Both the position numbers and the translations under genes were made by a program. Of a DNA stretch of 64,000 bases, positions 35,327 to 46,102 are shown one piece after another. The stretch is taken from NCBI GenBank assembly GCA_038501195.1, contig JBBPUQ010000007.1, forward strand, positions 3,139,501 through 3,203,500, read 5' to 3'. Source of the DNA: Nemania diffusa (taxonomy: Eukaryota; Ascomycota; Sordariomycetes; Xylariales; Xylariaceae). Position 1 is the stretch's first letter. Every line of letters starts with the position of its first letter. The notes under the pieces were generated by a model. The model worked only from the letters and a program-made list of their open reading frames with translations. It did not search any database and was not told where the DNA came from.

Positions 35327-37333
35327 TCACCATCTATCCACTTCGTCATCTTCTTCAGCCGAGTCTGGAAACTCAGCCTCGGGAAACTGCTGTTCCTCAT
35401 CATATTCGTCCTGGTCTTCTTCGTCATCTTCTTCAGCGGAATTGGAAGACTCGTCTTCTGGGGAGACCGGGACCTCGGAGCGGAATTGGTATAGCTTTTG
35501 CATAAAAGACATTGGTTTTGAGGCTCGTGCTTCCTCTTCCTCTTCCTCTTCAGTCTCCTCTTCGCCCTCCTCATCTTCATCGCTTTCACCCTCGTCTTCA
35601 TCCTCATCGGCTACACCATGTTCGGATAGTCGAGGTGGCTCATCAGCATCTTCTTCACTATCCGAAAGTATCACATGGGCTCGTTTTTTAGTCCGGGAAG
35701 ATCTTTCCGCTCCAGATTCAACGCCATTTGCACCGCTGCCCTCGTCATCCTCACTGTCTGAGAGTACAACGCGTGCGCGTTTCTTACTCCGCGAATGGCT
35801 TCCGATGCCAGAGACGCCGCCGTCCTCGCCGTCTTCACCATCCTCCTCATCATCGGAAGATACAATACGACGCTTGCGTCTACCAGTATGCCTTCCGGCA
35901 TGTGGCTGCTCTTCGAGAGATGGGGCGTCCGACACATGGCCATCGGGGGATTCAAGATCGTAGGCAACCGAGGTAGCATTTGGCATGCCTTCAGTCACCT
36001 CATCATCGCTCGAGCCTTGGAGAGGGGAAAAGCCGTTGAAATCATTGGGGCCTTGGTCAAACCGAGCACCCCCTTCGTACCCACGCTCATCCCCATCAGA
36101 TGAATCTCCATGGGCGCTCGAACCTTGTGGTCCATGAACGTCGACACCATCCTCTTCATCATCGCTAGGTCCTTCACTCCCCGAGAAAGGGAAGTTATCA
36201 ACCACGAAACCGTCTAGTTCGTAGTCATCTGGTTCATAGTCGCCTGATTCGGAACTCCCTGCGGATTCGTAAAAAGGTTCATTCTCTGATGACTCGAGAA
36301 GCAATGGAACCCCGGATTCTGGGTTCTTATTCCACTCGTAGTAGCGTTTCGCCTTGCGGAATAATGAAAGACCACCATCGAACGAGAACTGCGCCATCGG
36401 CCATATAGGGATGGAGCCAACCGCCGGCATTTCGGGGAAACCCAGCATATAGGTCTCACCAACGAGATCGGCGAAGCTTCCATCAGGGGTCGGGTCGGGC
36501 CAGCAATACCGAACCTTGAAGTCTTCGCCTAGACCAGGACTTTCCTCGAAGGTCTGGATATAAAATTGTCGAGAAGCCTCAGACACAGCCCAACTAAGTT
36601 TGCGGCGTCCGATTATACTTCCCTCGAAGCAATAGAAGACGGCTTCGAGGGCTCCGAAGTCTTGCGGGGGGTCATCCGGGACAGGTAAAGCATGGGGCTC
36701 GGGGGATTCGGAGCGTTGTGCACTGATAACATCTACGGCGAGGTATTTAATATTGTCGCACCAGCGCTTTAGGCAGAGCACGTCGTCGGTAACCTTGAAG
36801 TGACGGAGAAGAATTATGTCGCTGGCACTCTTGAATCGGACTTGGCCGAGGCCGCGTCGGAGTCGGATGACATCCGGATAGTGCTTTAGGGCAATGCTGC
36901 GGGATTCCTGGTTGACGGCAAGGAGCGTCCTTGCTGGGGCCGTCTGTTGTTCCAATACGGCAGATTCCCATAGATCAGGCTGAGGAGTCCTAACAATGAT
37001 GAAGTCTAGAACTCTGCCCTTAGACTTCAAATCTGGGTCAACTGCCTCCCATATCAAGGCACGGAGTTCTGGTGGCAAGCGGGAGAACTGCGGGAAGGAG
37101 TAGGTTTGACTGTTACGGGACGGATGGGAGTCATCCACGTCATCATCTTCTTCATCGTAATACTCGTTCTCATCCTCGTCTTCGTCCGCATCATGGCCAT
37201 CCGATTCTTCTGCCTCCATATCAAAGAACCCATCCCCCTGTTCGGTTTCAGACTCGTCGGAATCCTCTTCGACTGGGATCCCAACAACATCCGAAGGCAG
37301 GTCATCCTCACTGTCAGATTGGTCGAACATCAT
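35327..37333 (-). CDS. 2EXR-domain protein with long acidic, repeat-bearing tail
   Basis: A 668-aa single-exon protein. After an extremely acidic N-terminus (Asp/Glu runs to about residue 75) comes the fungal 2EXR domain: FPQFSRLPPELRALIWEAV, then LLAVNQESRSIALKHY. The C-terminal half is disordered and acidic. It carries three spaced copies of a basic-then-acidic motif: KRRIVSSDDEED, KKRARVVLSDSEDD and KKRAHVILSDSEED, each a likely nuclear signal next to casein-kinase-2-type Ser-Asp-x-Glu sites. The 2EXR family is expanded in fungi and mostly of unknown function. The ATG at 37333 begins MMFDQSDSED; the next codon is also Met. Charge composition suggests a nuclear, chromatin- or RNA-associated role, which is inference. 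Confidence 0.8.
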   Translation of the reverse strand: MMFDQSDSEDDLPSDVVGIPVEEDSDESETEQGDGFFDMEAEESDGHDADEDEDENEYYDEEDDDVDDSHPSRNSQTYSFPQFSRLPPELRALIWEAVDPDLKSKGRVLDFIIVRTPQPDLWESAVLEQQTAPARTLLAVNQESRSIALKHYPDVIRLRRGLGQVRFKSASDIILLRHFKVTDDVLCLKRWCDNIKYLAVDVISAQRSESPEPHALPVPDDPPQDFGALEAVFYCFEGSIIGRRKLSWAVSEASRQFYIQTFEESPGLGEDFKVRYCWPDPTPDGSFADLVGETYMLGFPEMPAVGSIPIWPMAQFSFDGGLSLFRKAKRYYEWNKNPESGVPLLLESSENEPFYESAGSSESGDYEPDDYELDGFVVDNFPFSGSEGPSDDEEDGVDVHGPQGSSAHGDSSDGDERGYEGGARFDQGPNDFNGFSPLQGSSDDEVTEGMPNATSVAYDLESPDGHVSDAPSLEEQPHAGRHTGRRKRRIVSSDDEEDGEDGEDGGVSGIGSHSRSKKRARVVLSDSEDDEGSGANGVESGAERSSRTKKRAHVILSDSEEDADEPPRLSEHGVADEDEDEGESDEDEEGEEETEEEEEEEARASKPMSFMQKLYQFRSEVPVSPEDESSNSAEEDDEEDQDEYDEEQQFPEAEFPDSAEEDDEVDRW

Positions 37334-38205
37334 AGTGATATGTAGTTAAGAAGATATCTACCTAGCGAGGGCACGGTCAAAAAAATCGTGAGTAAGAAAG
37401 CCCACTACAAAATTCGCTCAATAGCGAGTGAAAACGAGATAGAGTTTGTCAAGATTGCCGAAATTGCGATGAAAAGTGAGATGGGAAGAGTGCGACAAAC
37501 ACGGGTGGAGGAAATAAGGTAACAACAAGTCCCCCCAGATGAGACGTCGCGCGTCCAAAGGCTAATTTGTGGCTGAGTGGAGCACTCTAAAGTGGTTGCA
37601 GCAGGTACCAAAGGCCACAGCTGCAGGTACCGAGATGCTGTTTGTGGTACTGCGGGGTACTTGCCTGAGTACATGAATAGCTGAAGAAGTAGTGACTGCG
37701 CCACAACCCCAAATTAAGACTCGATACCTAGTGGTAGAGATGGGATCGACGTGAGATACTAGCCTACAACAATTGCTGTCGCAATAAATATAATTAATGC
37801 CGTCTACATATAATACGGCGTGTATTCTGATTAGTCGCAGTTGCTAGTCTAGACTGCAGATTATACTATTAGTTCTCTACACCTCAATGTGTTTGTCATT
37901 GCAAATCATTGCTCAACGCAGCTATCGCGCGTCTTGAATTACTTGCTTTTGTTTTGCTTGTGTGATAGCACCAGTATGCATGCCAAGAGCGTAGCATCTA
38001 CTTCAGAGGAGATGCGCAATGCCCTGTAATTATCATACTTGCGTGACCCCATCTCTTCTTGTCAGCCCTCATCGCACGTCTTGCCTCTCCTACGCAGGCT
38101 CCCTTCTTTTCTAGCAGCCTCTGCACTTCATGAGCCGAGGAGTAGGTGCCCAAAGTGTAGTCGGAGACAGGTTGCGATTAATGCCGAACACAGCAGCAGT
38201 CTCAT
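37334..38205. other. Intergenic
   Basis: No supported gene. It holds the upstream region of the 2EXR gene and the downstream side of the next minus-strand gene. Confidence 0.45.
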
Positions 38206-39322
38206 TCAAAAACTTTGGTACCCTCGCTGCCTCTCTCTTAGACTGGGTCTTGTCGGGGTACGTAATGTCAGCGAAGACGATTGAGAATGTGCCGGGCTCC
38301 TATCCCAATTGTGTTGGATTGGCGAGCTAAGATGGCGCCCAGCAAGAGAGTGCTTAGCTAGGTCTCTCTGCCTTGCATCTCTGATTGTGTAGCACCGCAA
38401 GATGCTGAGGTAGAAGCAGACATTTGCAGCGAAGTTCCACTGCCAATCAGCCCATTTTTGCTGGCCGGAACAGAGACGACACCGGTCGGCAAGAAGGACG
38501 AAGCGCACGATGTGGTCGGCGAGGTCCCATTCTTTCTTGTACACCTTGGCTTCGGCCCATCGCCCTGCCTCCTTGTCCCCCTCCTTGATGGCCTGTAGCT
38601 CGAAGAACAGGTCCTCGGCTGCCCAGTACGCCTTCTCTCTCACAGGGTCCCCCCAGTAGTGTCGCGCAAACTCGCATCCGAGCTCCATCATCTCTGGACA
38701 GCTGATGTACTCTTTCAGTGCGGTTTTGTCGTCGATTTTGAACTTTTGTGCCACCTGGTTCTGGGAGTGTTCGAGCTCGTTCCACACTATGAGTATACCC
38801 AGTCAGCATATATGCAGGCTATACACGAGGATATTGGGGGGCATGGCGCGCGCGTGTCTGCGTGTGTGCATCAGAGATTAAATCCCTTCACGCGGCCGTG
38901 ACTTTGTAGGGTTACCAAGGGATTAGCTCCTAGCTACCATGGCAGGTGGGATGCAGTCCTCGGATCCCCAAGTCCCCAAATCCCTACTTACATATACCCT
39001 GGACAGTCTCGTCCCACCCCTTCTTAAAGCTCCTATTCCGCCAACGAGAGCTCACAGCGTTCCTGGTGCCTCTCTGTGAACCATTTGCACCGTTGCCCTC
39101 GGTCCGCATTTCAAGCCGAAGCAGATCCTCTACGCTGGATTCACTGCCGTCAGGTCGGAGATCATCAATCAACCGAGTGAATTCCCATACGGTTTTCTCA
39201 GCGTCGCGGAGGTCTTCCATTTGGTCTGTCTTGATCGAGATGTGGTTGTTGGATGTTGTTGTTGTCGGCTCCAAAATGGCAATGGGCACTACGGTAGTGA
39301 ATAGGAGGTGCAAGTGTCGCAT
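38206..39322 (-). CDS. Hypothetical protein, two exons
   Basis: A 303-aa model from exons 39322-38992 and 38786-38206 with a 205-bp intron (GTAAGT...ATAG); the join gives QGILWNELEHSQ in frame. I do not recognise the family. The N-terminus (MRHLHLLFTTVVPIAIL) is weakly hydrophobic and could be a poor signal peptide. The body has charged helices, with Trp-rich segments (RHYWGDPVREKAYWAAEDLF, then QQKWADWQWNFAANVCFYL). A Cys pair (CRLC) precedes the latter. The last ~50 residues are Ser/Arg-rich and may lie beyond an unseen intron. The open, intron-consistent frame and codon use support a real gene; function unknown. Confidence 0.55.
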
Positions 39323-41338
39323 GCACTAGAATGGAATACTAAAGAAGAAGTGCTGCACTACGAGGTGCTAGATAGGAACTCAGTAGAATTCGGGTACGCG
39401 TAAGTCATGTAGGTTCTATGGTTCGCTTTGTACTTAAGAACCGGGTGTCGAAGCATCGTGGTTGGTGTCTGAGGTGTCAAAAAAGGGTGCACTGGGTGTG
39501 ACTTGTTCGAGGTGACATCCGTTTGCTGCTGCGTGGGACATTCACTAAGGTATCTAGACTTGGAAGTGCGCATTCTGTTTTTGTCTATTTTTTTCAGGAA
39601 AGCGTGCGTCACATCACCTTTAGCTCTTCGATAGAGTTAGTCACAGGGAAATCACAAACAAGTTATGATTTCCATACCTGCCTATTATTCCTACATTACC
39701 TACCTACAATGTAGGTAGGTATGTACTGGCTTCGGTACCTAAGGCAGGTACGTATATAGGTAGGCACCTACATCGTTGGGTCGCTCTATCCCACATCGCC
39801 GGACCGCCACGTACAGCCGACGTTAATTATTACCTAGGTACCCTATCATGTCGCTCGCACCTTGCCTACCACACACCTAGCTTACGATAATTGTGTTGTT
39901 TCCAATCGACTTACCTTTTGTTCTATGCTCAGATACCTGGTTTTGTTGGGTTGGGTTTACCCCACCAGTTCGTTTCCAAGATTGTCTTGTGTACCTCCTA
40001 GGTACCTACATCCAGGCATCAAGAATGTGGTCCGAGAATATGGTTGGTTTCCTGCCGGTTCCAGCTAAGGGATATGCATCCATATCATGTGATCCATGGC
40101 AGCGGGAAGGCTGCGGGTCGCTGCCATTATGTCGGCTTGAGGGATGGCCCGAACTTCGCATCATTAGCAAGATTACCTAAAGTAGGTGATGATCATATGC
40201 AGCAATCCCAGCCTCGTGTATATGTTATTAGTAAGTACCTGTTATATATATTTATACGACACTACCGGCCCTGCTATCCCGCTGTTGAACTACCGATAGT
40301 CTGTATAGTAGACTACTCCAACAACCCTTATCGTTCTAGCTGAGAGTAGCGACTCAATGAGTGAGTTGCTAATTCAATTTTAGCACTCTTAATACAGAAA
40401 ACGCATTGGCTGCTATATCTATTCATAAAAAGAGAGGCATAATTGCACCTAATATCAGCAATACGTCGTGATAGTTACCAGACCTAGCGCCGAGGTAACC
40501 CTACTCTCACCTCGCGCCTATTCAGTGCCAATTCTAATAACATTAAATCAATAAATTCATTTCTTTCCGATTAAATATAACTAACTATAGACTTAAACCG
40601 TTTCTGTTAAATATTCGATAATAGTTATTTTCGCTTTGCTTTCGCCGACTCATAACGTAAGTACGCAGACCAGCTTCAGTAGGAAGCTTTAGACCTGCAT
40701 TATAAATTTAACTTTGACAGACAAGAGAGCGACATGGAGTTTTAAGATCCAGATCGCCAAATGCATTGCCTTTGGTTATCATAACAGGTAGCTATCAAAA
40801 AGTAAGGGCAAACGGTCAGTTACACGCTCGTCTCCTAGTTTGCCACATACTAGCTGTATTTTAGTTAATTATATCTATTAATATTTATAGCGCATTTCGA
40901 AATTATCAACATGCCTACTTCATCTCTTCTTCCTTTTCTTCATGTTTGACCATCGCCTCTGCATGAATTCCTGATGATGTCATCGGCGATGTTAAGTACC
41001 TGGATAGCGTACTGCCCGAATATGCGCCAGCACAACACGGATCGCAACCAGCTCATCTTCACATCAGAATCTATCCCCCGGGGTGAAATGGGATTAGTGT
41101 TGTATTATCTAAAATGCTTCATTAACTAATAGAAATATTTCTCTATAACCGACCCGAGCTCCTTTCTCCTTATTCCTGAAAATACTATGATCGATCCTCT
41201 TCTCTAACTCGCTATTCATCCTACACTAAAAATACCGCGCCCTAAACAAGCTATGTATACACGCATCAAGAGCCAAGCGGTAGACACTTTGAGAATGAAG
41301 TCGAGCCACGATATCTTGACCGATCTTACGTATGCTAA
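39323..41338. other. Intergenic with a dense TAGGTA cluster
   Basis: No supported gene. The interval 39690-39780 is packed with TACCTAC/GTAGGTAGGTA motifs in both orientations, one of the densest sites in the window. The part 40370-40900 is moderately AT-rich. Confidence 0.5.
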
Positions 41339-43312
41339 TTAGGAACCCACGACTCCGGGGGGAATGACCGGCAGCAACATGTAATTCAACAAGTTCGGCC
41401 CAAAGCAGACATGATTACGGCCTTGGAATCTAGCCGGTGCTCTTGAGCCGCAGTTAGTATTACAATCCGATGCCACGCGCCTGGGTAGGATGAGACTCAC
41501 CGATCCACAGGATCGTCATGCCGGAATATCCCACAGCCCTGCGTGTCGCCGCTCGACACCTCCAACACCAATTTCGCGCCCGGCTCGACCACGATCGAGG
41601 TCGGCCAGACCTCGACATCGACCTCGTAGATCTCGCCGACAATCACGGGGAGCACGTCGGTGCTCGCGTACTGTCGCCAGGGGAGGTACTCTCTATGCTT
41701 GGGGTGCTCCGTGTCGACCTTGCGCAGGCTCACCCTCAGCCACCCCTTCGTCACCGGCACCGGGTCGCCGGCTGTGCCGGTGTAGAGTACCTCGGTTCCC
41801 TTGGAAGAGATGTGGCGGAGCGTGATGAAGAGGTCTATGTCTGACGGCGTTAGCCCGTCAGGCTCTGGAGTTGCGCTGACGCAGAGATGCACTAGGATGT
41901 TGCCGGTGATTTCGGTTTCGTTCCCGAAACACGGCGAGGAGAACTGTATCAGTTGCGGACTCTCTAGAGACCCTAGCGCTTCATATGTTACTTTCTGTCG
42001 CTTGGTGCTCAGGGCCACAGCCTCGTCTTCGTCTGCTATCAGCGTCTTCTGTGGGGTGAGATACAGCTTCGTCCAGATCGTGCGCGCGATAGGCCATTCG
42101 TTCTCGGTGCGGCGCGGATACTGCCTCTCTGCTGTGGCATCGTTGAAGCCGACATCACCTCTGCGTACGACTAGATTCACTGGTGGCACTTGTCCCGTCT
42201 TCCAACCCGCACGATCATCATCCTTCAAAAAGGCGTCGAGGAACGAGCGTTGGATCTCTACTTCTTCATTGTAATAGAAGGGCAGGTCATGGCGCCCTGT
42301 GATAATGCGCAGCCATTTCTGCTCGGAGCCGGCGTGGACGAATCCCTCGATATTTCCACGGAGGTGCAGCAGAATGCCGCCCCAATTGGCCACAGATAGT
42401 AATGGAACATCGATATCACCCATGTCGTATTCCTTGGAAGCGTAGTACTCATCATCCCGGAATCGGTATTTCTGGTTGTCGACGGTCTGGTCTTGGCGAT
42501 TCTGAGCGCGTTCCTCTGCCGAGAGCGTGCCCTCGAGAGATTCAGGGGCAAACTTCGGCCGCATGGGCCCTACGCCACCCGTTTTCTCATTTGTGATGAT
42601 CTCCTCGTCCCGGGGTCGACCATATTGGTTGGCAACCACCTGGCGATTCCACCAGAAATTGATGAAATTGTTCGACAGAATCCCGCCATGACGACAACGG
42701 TCGCGGTAGTAGTCCGACATGCCCTCCCAGGGGACGATAGCGGCAAGACCCTTTGGTTTCATCGCCGCGACGCGCCACTGGCTCCCCGCATAGTAGCTGA
42801 TGCCAAGCAAGCCGACTCTGCCGCTAGACCAGGCCTGGTCGGCAGCCCATTCGATCACGTCAAAAAAGGCCGCGCTCGTGCTGCGGGACATCGTGTCGAG
42901 CCTGCCGGGAGACTGGCCAATCCCAAGCTCGTCGGCGCGTACGATGGCGTATCCATGGTTGGTCCAAAAGCCCGGGTCTGGGGTCTCCCAGGCTGAGTGC
43001 ACCGACTTGTGTTCAGGATTGACTTCTTCAAAAGACTTCGCGTGAAAACTGGCTTGTGTTTAAGTGCTCGGTCGGGTCTTACAGTTAGTGGGCCGAAGTA
43101 GCTTACTCTCCATAAAATGTATCCTTGCCGTATGGCCCATAAGTTGCGATGACAGGTACTTTACGTTCCAGACCCGAACCCTTCGGTCGGTAAACGTTGC
43201 ATCTCACAAGCCCTTTTCCTGATTTGAGCTCTATAGTCGCATTCTGCTCAAAGATGTAGGGAAAGGAGCTGTTATCTACAGTGTGTAGATCTGTCCGGAT
43301 TGGGTTGGGCAT
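41339..43312 (-). CDS. CocE/NonD-family alpha/beta hydrolase (X-Pro dipeptidyl-peptidase S15 type)
   Basis: A 614-aa protein from exons 43312-43107, 43048-41501 and 41429-41339 (introns 58 and 71 bp). The small last exon, which a simple reading would miss, restores the family ending (RFQGRNHVCFGPNLLNYMLL then PVIPP). The alpha/beta fold opens with KVPVIATYGPYGKDTFYGEF; the nucleophile serine sits in LLGISYYAGSQW. A cap segment follows, then LLSVANWGG, and TGRHDLPFYYNEEV holds the expected C-terminal acid/His region. The second half is the jelly-roll domain, from about SPQLIQFSSPCF to IFRHDDPVD. Such enzymes are esterases or amidases acting on bulky acyl groups; the natural substrate is not evident. 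Confidence 0.87.
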
Positions 43313-43717
43313 ATTGAACGATTCAAACAGCGATAATGAATAATTCCGATTATTGATCTAGTCTGAGGTCATTGGCAAATATGTTATGTGTATTACCGTA
43401 TCAAGCATAGTAGTTCAGAATGTAGCCATGATTCTTGGTCGGCACCTTATACACCGTTGTCCTCCTTCAGCCCAGATAATTCAACCGGACTCCCCCACTG
43501 AACTGCTTGCACGTACACTAGATGCTGCCCTACGGAGCTCACACATAAACTTTCGGAACATCTAGGTAACTTTTACACTAAAACAGGATATTTTCTACTC
43601 TAAGAAAGGTCGAAATAAGAAGAAAATGACTCTGAGCAGCTTATCTATTGCCCACCCTAGATGACAAGCTCGTCAGGTTGCTTAGCAAATTATGCCACTT
43701 ATAATCTTCACAAACTT

Positions 43718-43755
43718 CTCATCAAGAATTCCTCATCAAGAATTCCTCATCAAGA
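43718..43755 (+). repeat. Tandem 14-bp repeat, about 2.7 copies
   Basis: The unit CTCATCAAGAATTC occurs at 43718-43731 and 43732-43745, followed by CTCATCAAGA at 43746-43755. The copies are identical, so the repeat is young. Confidence 0.9.
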
Positions 43756-44135
43756 GACGTGCACCTCCTGACAACCTAGCGCACGTTTATAACCTGTCCC
43801 GAAATATAAATTCATCATATTGATTAGGTAGTAAGCTTACTATATCGTGTTAAAAGTCGGATACTATCTATGCTAGATTCATCTTGACATCAACAGTACG
43901 CGAACAACTGCGAAACAAAGATCTGGCGCGTCAAGGGCGAATGCAGGGGTTCTATTGTCGTTCTTTGAGGAGTTATTCTCTTCCAATGTATGAGTCATTG
44001 CCTGAGCCGAGGCTACATAGCTCAGTAATCGATTCAATGCATTCGATCCTCCGAACATGCGAGTTACAGAGTAGTCCAGGCTGCACTCAGTGGTAAATGA
44101 CGTGGCATTGCTGTGTCGGCCGTTTGGCCAGACAG

Positions 44136-44333
44136 AGTCAACGTCACACTACACCCAAGTGCTACTTTTTAAAAAACAACCTAACTAGTGAAATAAATTT
44201 CGAAAATTATTATTATACTATAATATTAAGATATTTGCCTGGCCTTTGTTTATACAAATCATTATTTAATTTTATTTGGCTGCTCGGTAAGCCTTTGAGG
44301 TACTAGTGTTTAGGTGTTCTTGGCACGTTGACT
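44136..44333 (+). mobile_element. MITE-like element, copy 2
   Basis: A 198-bp AT-rich element bounded by perfect inverted ends AGTCAACGT (44136-44144) and ACGTTGACT (44325-44333). Each end is also flanked by TTTGGCCAGA-type sequence (left near 44123-44132, right near 44333-44342). The interior is A/T with no coding frame. It matches the copy at 14038-14287 in opposite orientation. There is no clear short target-site duplication directly outside the inverted ends. Confidence 0.65.
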
Positions 44334-44698
44334 TTGGCCAGAACGCCAGAGCGTCGATCAATTTCCAAACTTGGCTTTATAACCAGTACTATTTAGGAAT
44401 GAGATACTGCATTTAGATCAGATAACTGTCCGCATGAGTCACTCACCTAAGAGGTGGATTAGATCCTTGTCGAGATCTTATCAATCAGATCTAATCTAAT
44501 CAGATCGTCTATAGGCTCATCGCTGTAGAGGTCTATTTCGCTTCCCCTGCCTTCAGCTTAGAAATACACTAGAATCAGCAATGCCGAATGCGAACACGAT
44601 TGAAGCGGAGCCAAATATATATAGAGCTGACACAGTTACTACTGCGGTGCCAAATGTCTTCGCAAATGCCACATGATTGAACATATTATTCTAGAAAG

Positions 44699-45538
44699 AT
44701 GTCTGATATGGATTTTATGACGACCGCCATTGGGAGTGCCTTTCGCTCCGAGCGACTCATTTACCGAGCAATTGAGGACAATGAAGCTGATAAAACCTTC
44801 CTCTTCACCCAGCTGCAGTCAGATCCTGTCACAAGCGCCCTAGGAGACCCGTCAATTCATCGACCTAGAAACCAAAAGACGAGCGATCAAGCGGTTGAAA
44901 ATAGCAAATCCGCACTCTTAGCAGTCATGATCTGTCTGCCAGGGGACTCCTCGGGAAAGCCCGATCCCATTGGCTATGTAACCGTTAAAGAACTCCTGCC
45001 GTATCAACGTCGAGGACTTCTCAGTATTCAGATTGCTGCTACATATCAGGTCAGTACAAATACGCTACTATCGGTATTGAGTCTGCTATTATCTAGCGTC
45101 CCTGCCAGAGCTACATATTTTATCCCTACCTTTACACATTCTATTTATCTGTCAATCAGTTTTTAAATGCTAACTCCCCGTTGCGGCGCGGTGGAATAGA
45201 ACAAGGGTTATGGTTTCGAGGCAGTCAACTGGGTGATGGACTGGTCTTTCAGATGGGGAGGATTTCACAGTCTAGCGCTCGGCGCATCGCTCTACAATGA
45301 GCGAGCTGTGGCCGTTTATAAAAAAGCGGGTTTCAGACAGGAGGGCATTAGCAAGGAAGTCGTTTACAGGAATAGAAAGTGGTGGGACACAGTGCAGATG
45401 GCGATCCTGGAGCACGAGGTAAGTTTCATTAGCGTCACCATCTCGCCACTTAAGGAGGTTCCGGATGTTTCTTTACTAACTAGATGGTTACAGTGGGAAG
45501 CTCTAAGAGGTATCAATGATCTAAAGGATTTGCCATAA
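44699..45538 (+). CDS. GNAT-family N-acetyltransferase
   Basis: A 204-aa protein from exons 44699-45049, 45200-45418 and 45494-45538; introns of 150 and 75 bp. The GNAT fold is visible: RLIYRAIEDNEAD at the start, PIGYVTVKELLPYQRRGLLS as the central strands, then NKGYGFEAVNWVMDWSFRWG, equivalent to the acetyl-CoA pyrophosphate loop plus helix 3, and LGASLYNERAVAVYKKAGFR, the classic motif B ending. These enzymes transfer acetyl from acetyl-CoA to an amine of a small molecule or protein. The last intron is 75 bp, a multiple of three with no stop, so both spliced and unspliced forms could be translated. The start at 44699 gives MSDMDFMTTAIG; a downstream Met is also possible. Confidence 0.82.
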
Positions 45539-46102
45539 GGTCTTTGATTTTTATATAAGATTCGAAGCTTCAAGAGTAAGAAACTAGCTAGATAATAGAT
45601 CAACCAATCCTTGTCCTTACCATGTCACGGTACTAAACCTCAAGGAGGTTAAGACTACAGCACGGACCTTGGCCCGGTCTACCTATATAAGCCAACAGGA
45701 TAGGTTTCGCAGGTCTAGATAGAACTTCCCGCCTTGTGCAATAGCAATAAGCCAATCTGGCACCACAAGCAGTCTGAACTGTGACATACCATCTAGACTC
45801 CCTAAATGAATTTAGCAATATTAGGAACTCGGGTCCCGCCCTCTCCTCTACTCGGTATCTTTGATAAGCTAACCTAGTGTTATCCACACAAAAGGTATCT
45901 ACATAGCGTATGTACCTAGTAGATCTTACTTTTATAGGGGTAAACGATTGTAGGTAACTTTACTATGTAGCAAGCAGTACTGCAAACTCACGAAGCGCTC
46001 GGAGCTATTCTTTTCAACGTAGTTAGAGTCGCTAGTTTATAATTACAGTAACAACCACCAAGGAGGCGCTCTATTTCGGCAATCCATAGCTTCTTTACAG
46101 CC
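45539..46102. other. Intergenic
   Basis: A short convergent spacer between the GNAT and amidase genes. No gene or repeat supported. Confidence 0.45.

Larger units (their letters stand above)
43313..44698. other. Intergenic with a tandem repeat and a MITE-like element
   Basis: No supported gene. It contains a 14-bp tandem repeat at 43718-43755 and the inverted-repeat element at 44136-44333, each listed separately. Confidence 0.5.

Noticed and set aside
35442..35963. A Ser-rich plus-strand frame opposite the 2EXR gene tail
   Set aside because: Mirror of Asp/Glu-rich codons; reads as poly-Ser only because of strand complement.
41497..41500. Stop codon ending the CocE/S15 protein at 41497
   Set aside because: A GTGAGT donor precedes it, and splicing to 41429 restores the family C-terminus in frame, so the stop lies in an intron.
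43718..43755. Possible CRISPR-like array
   Set aside because: Three 14-bp units without spacers; a plain tandem repeat in a eukaryote.
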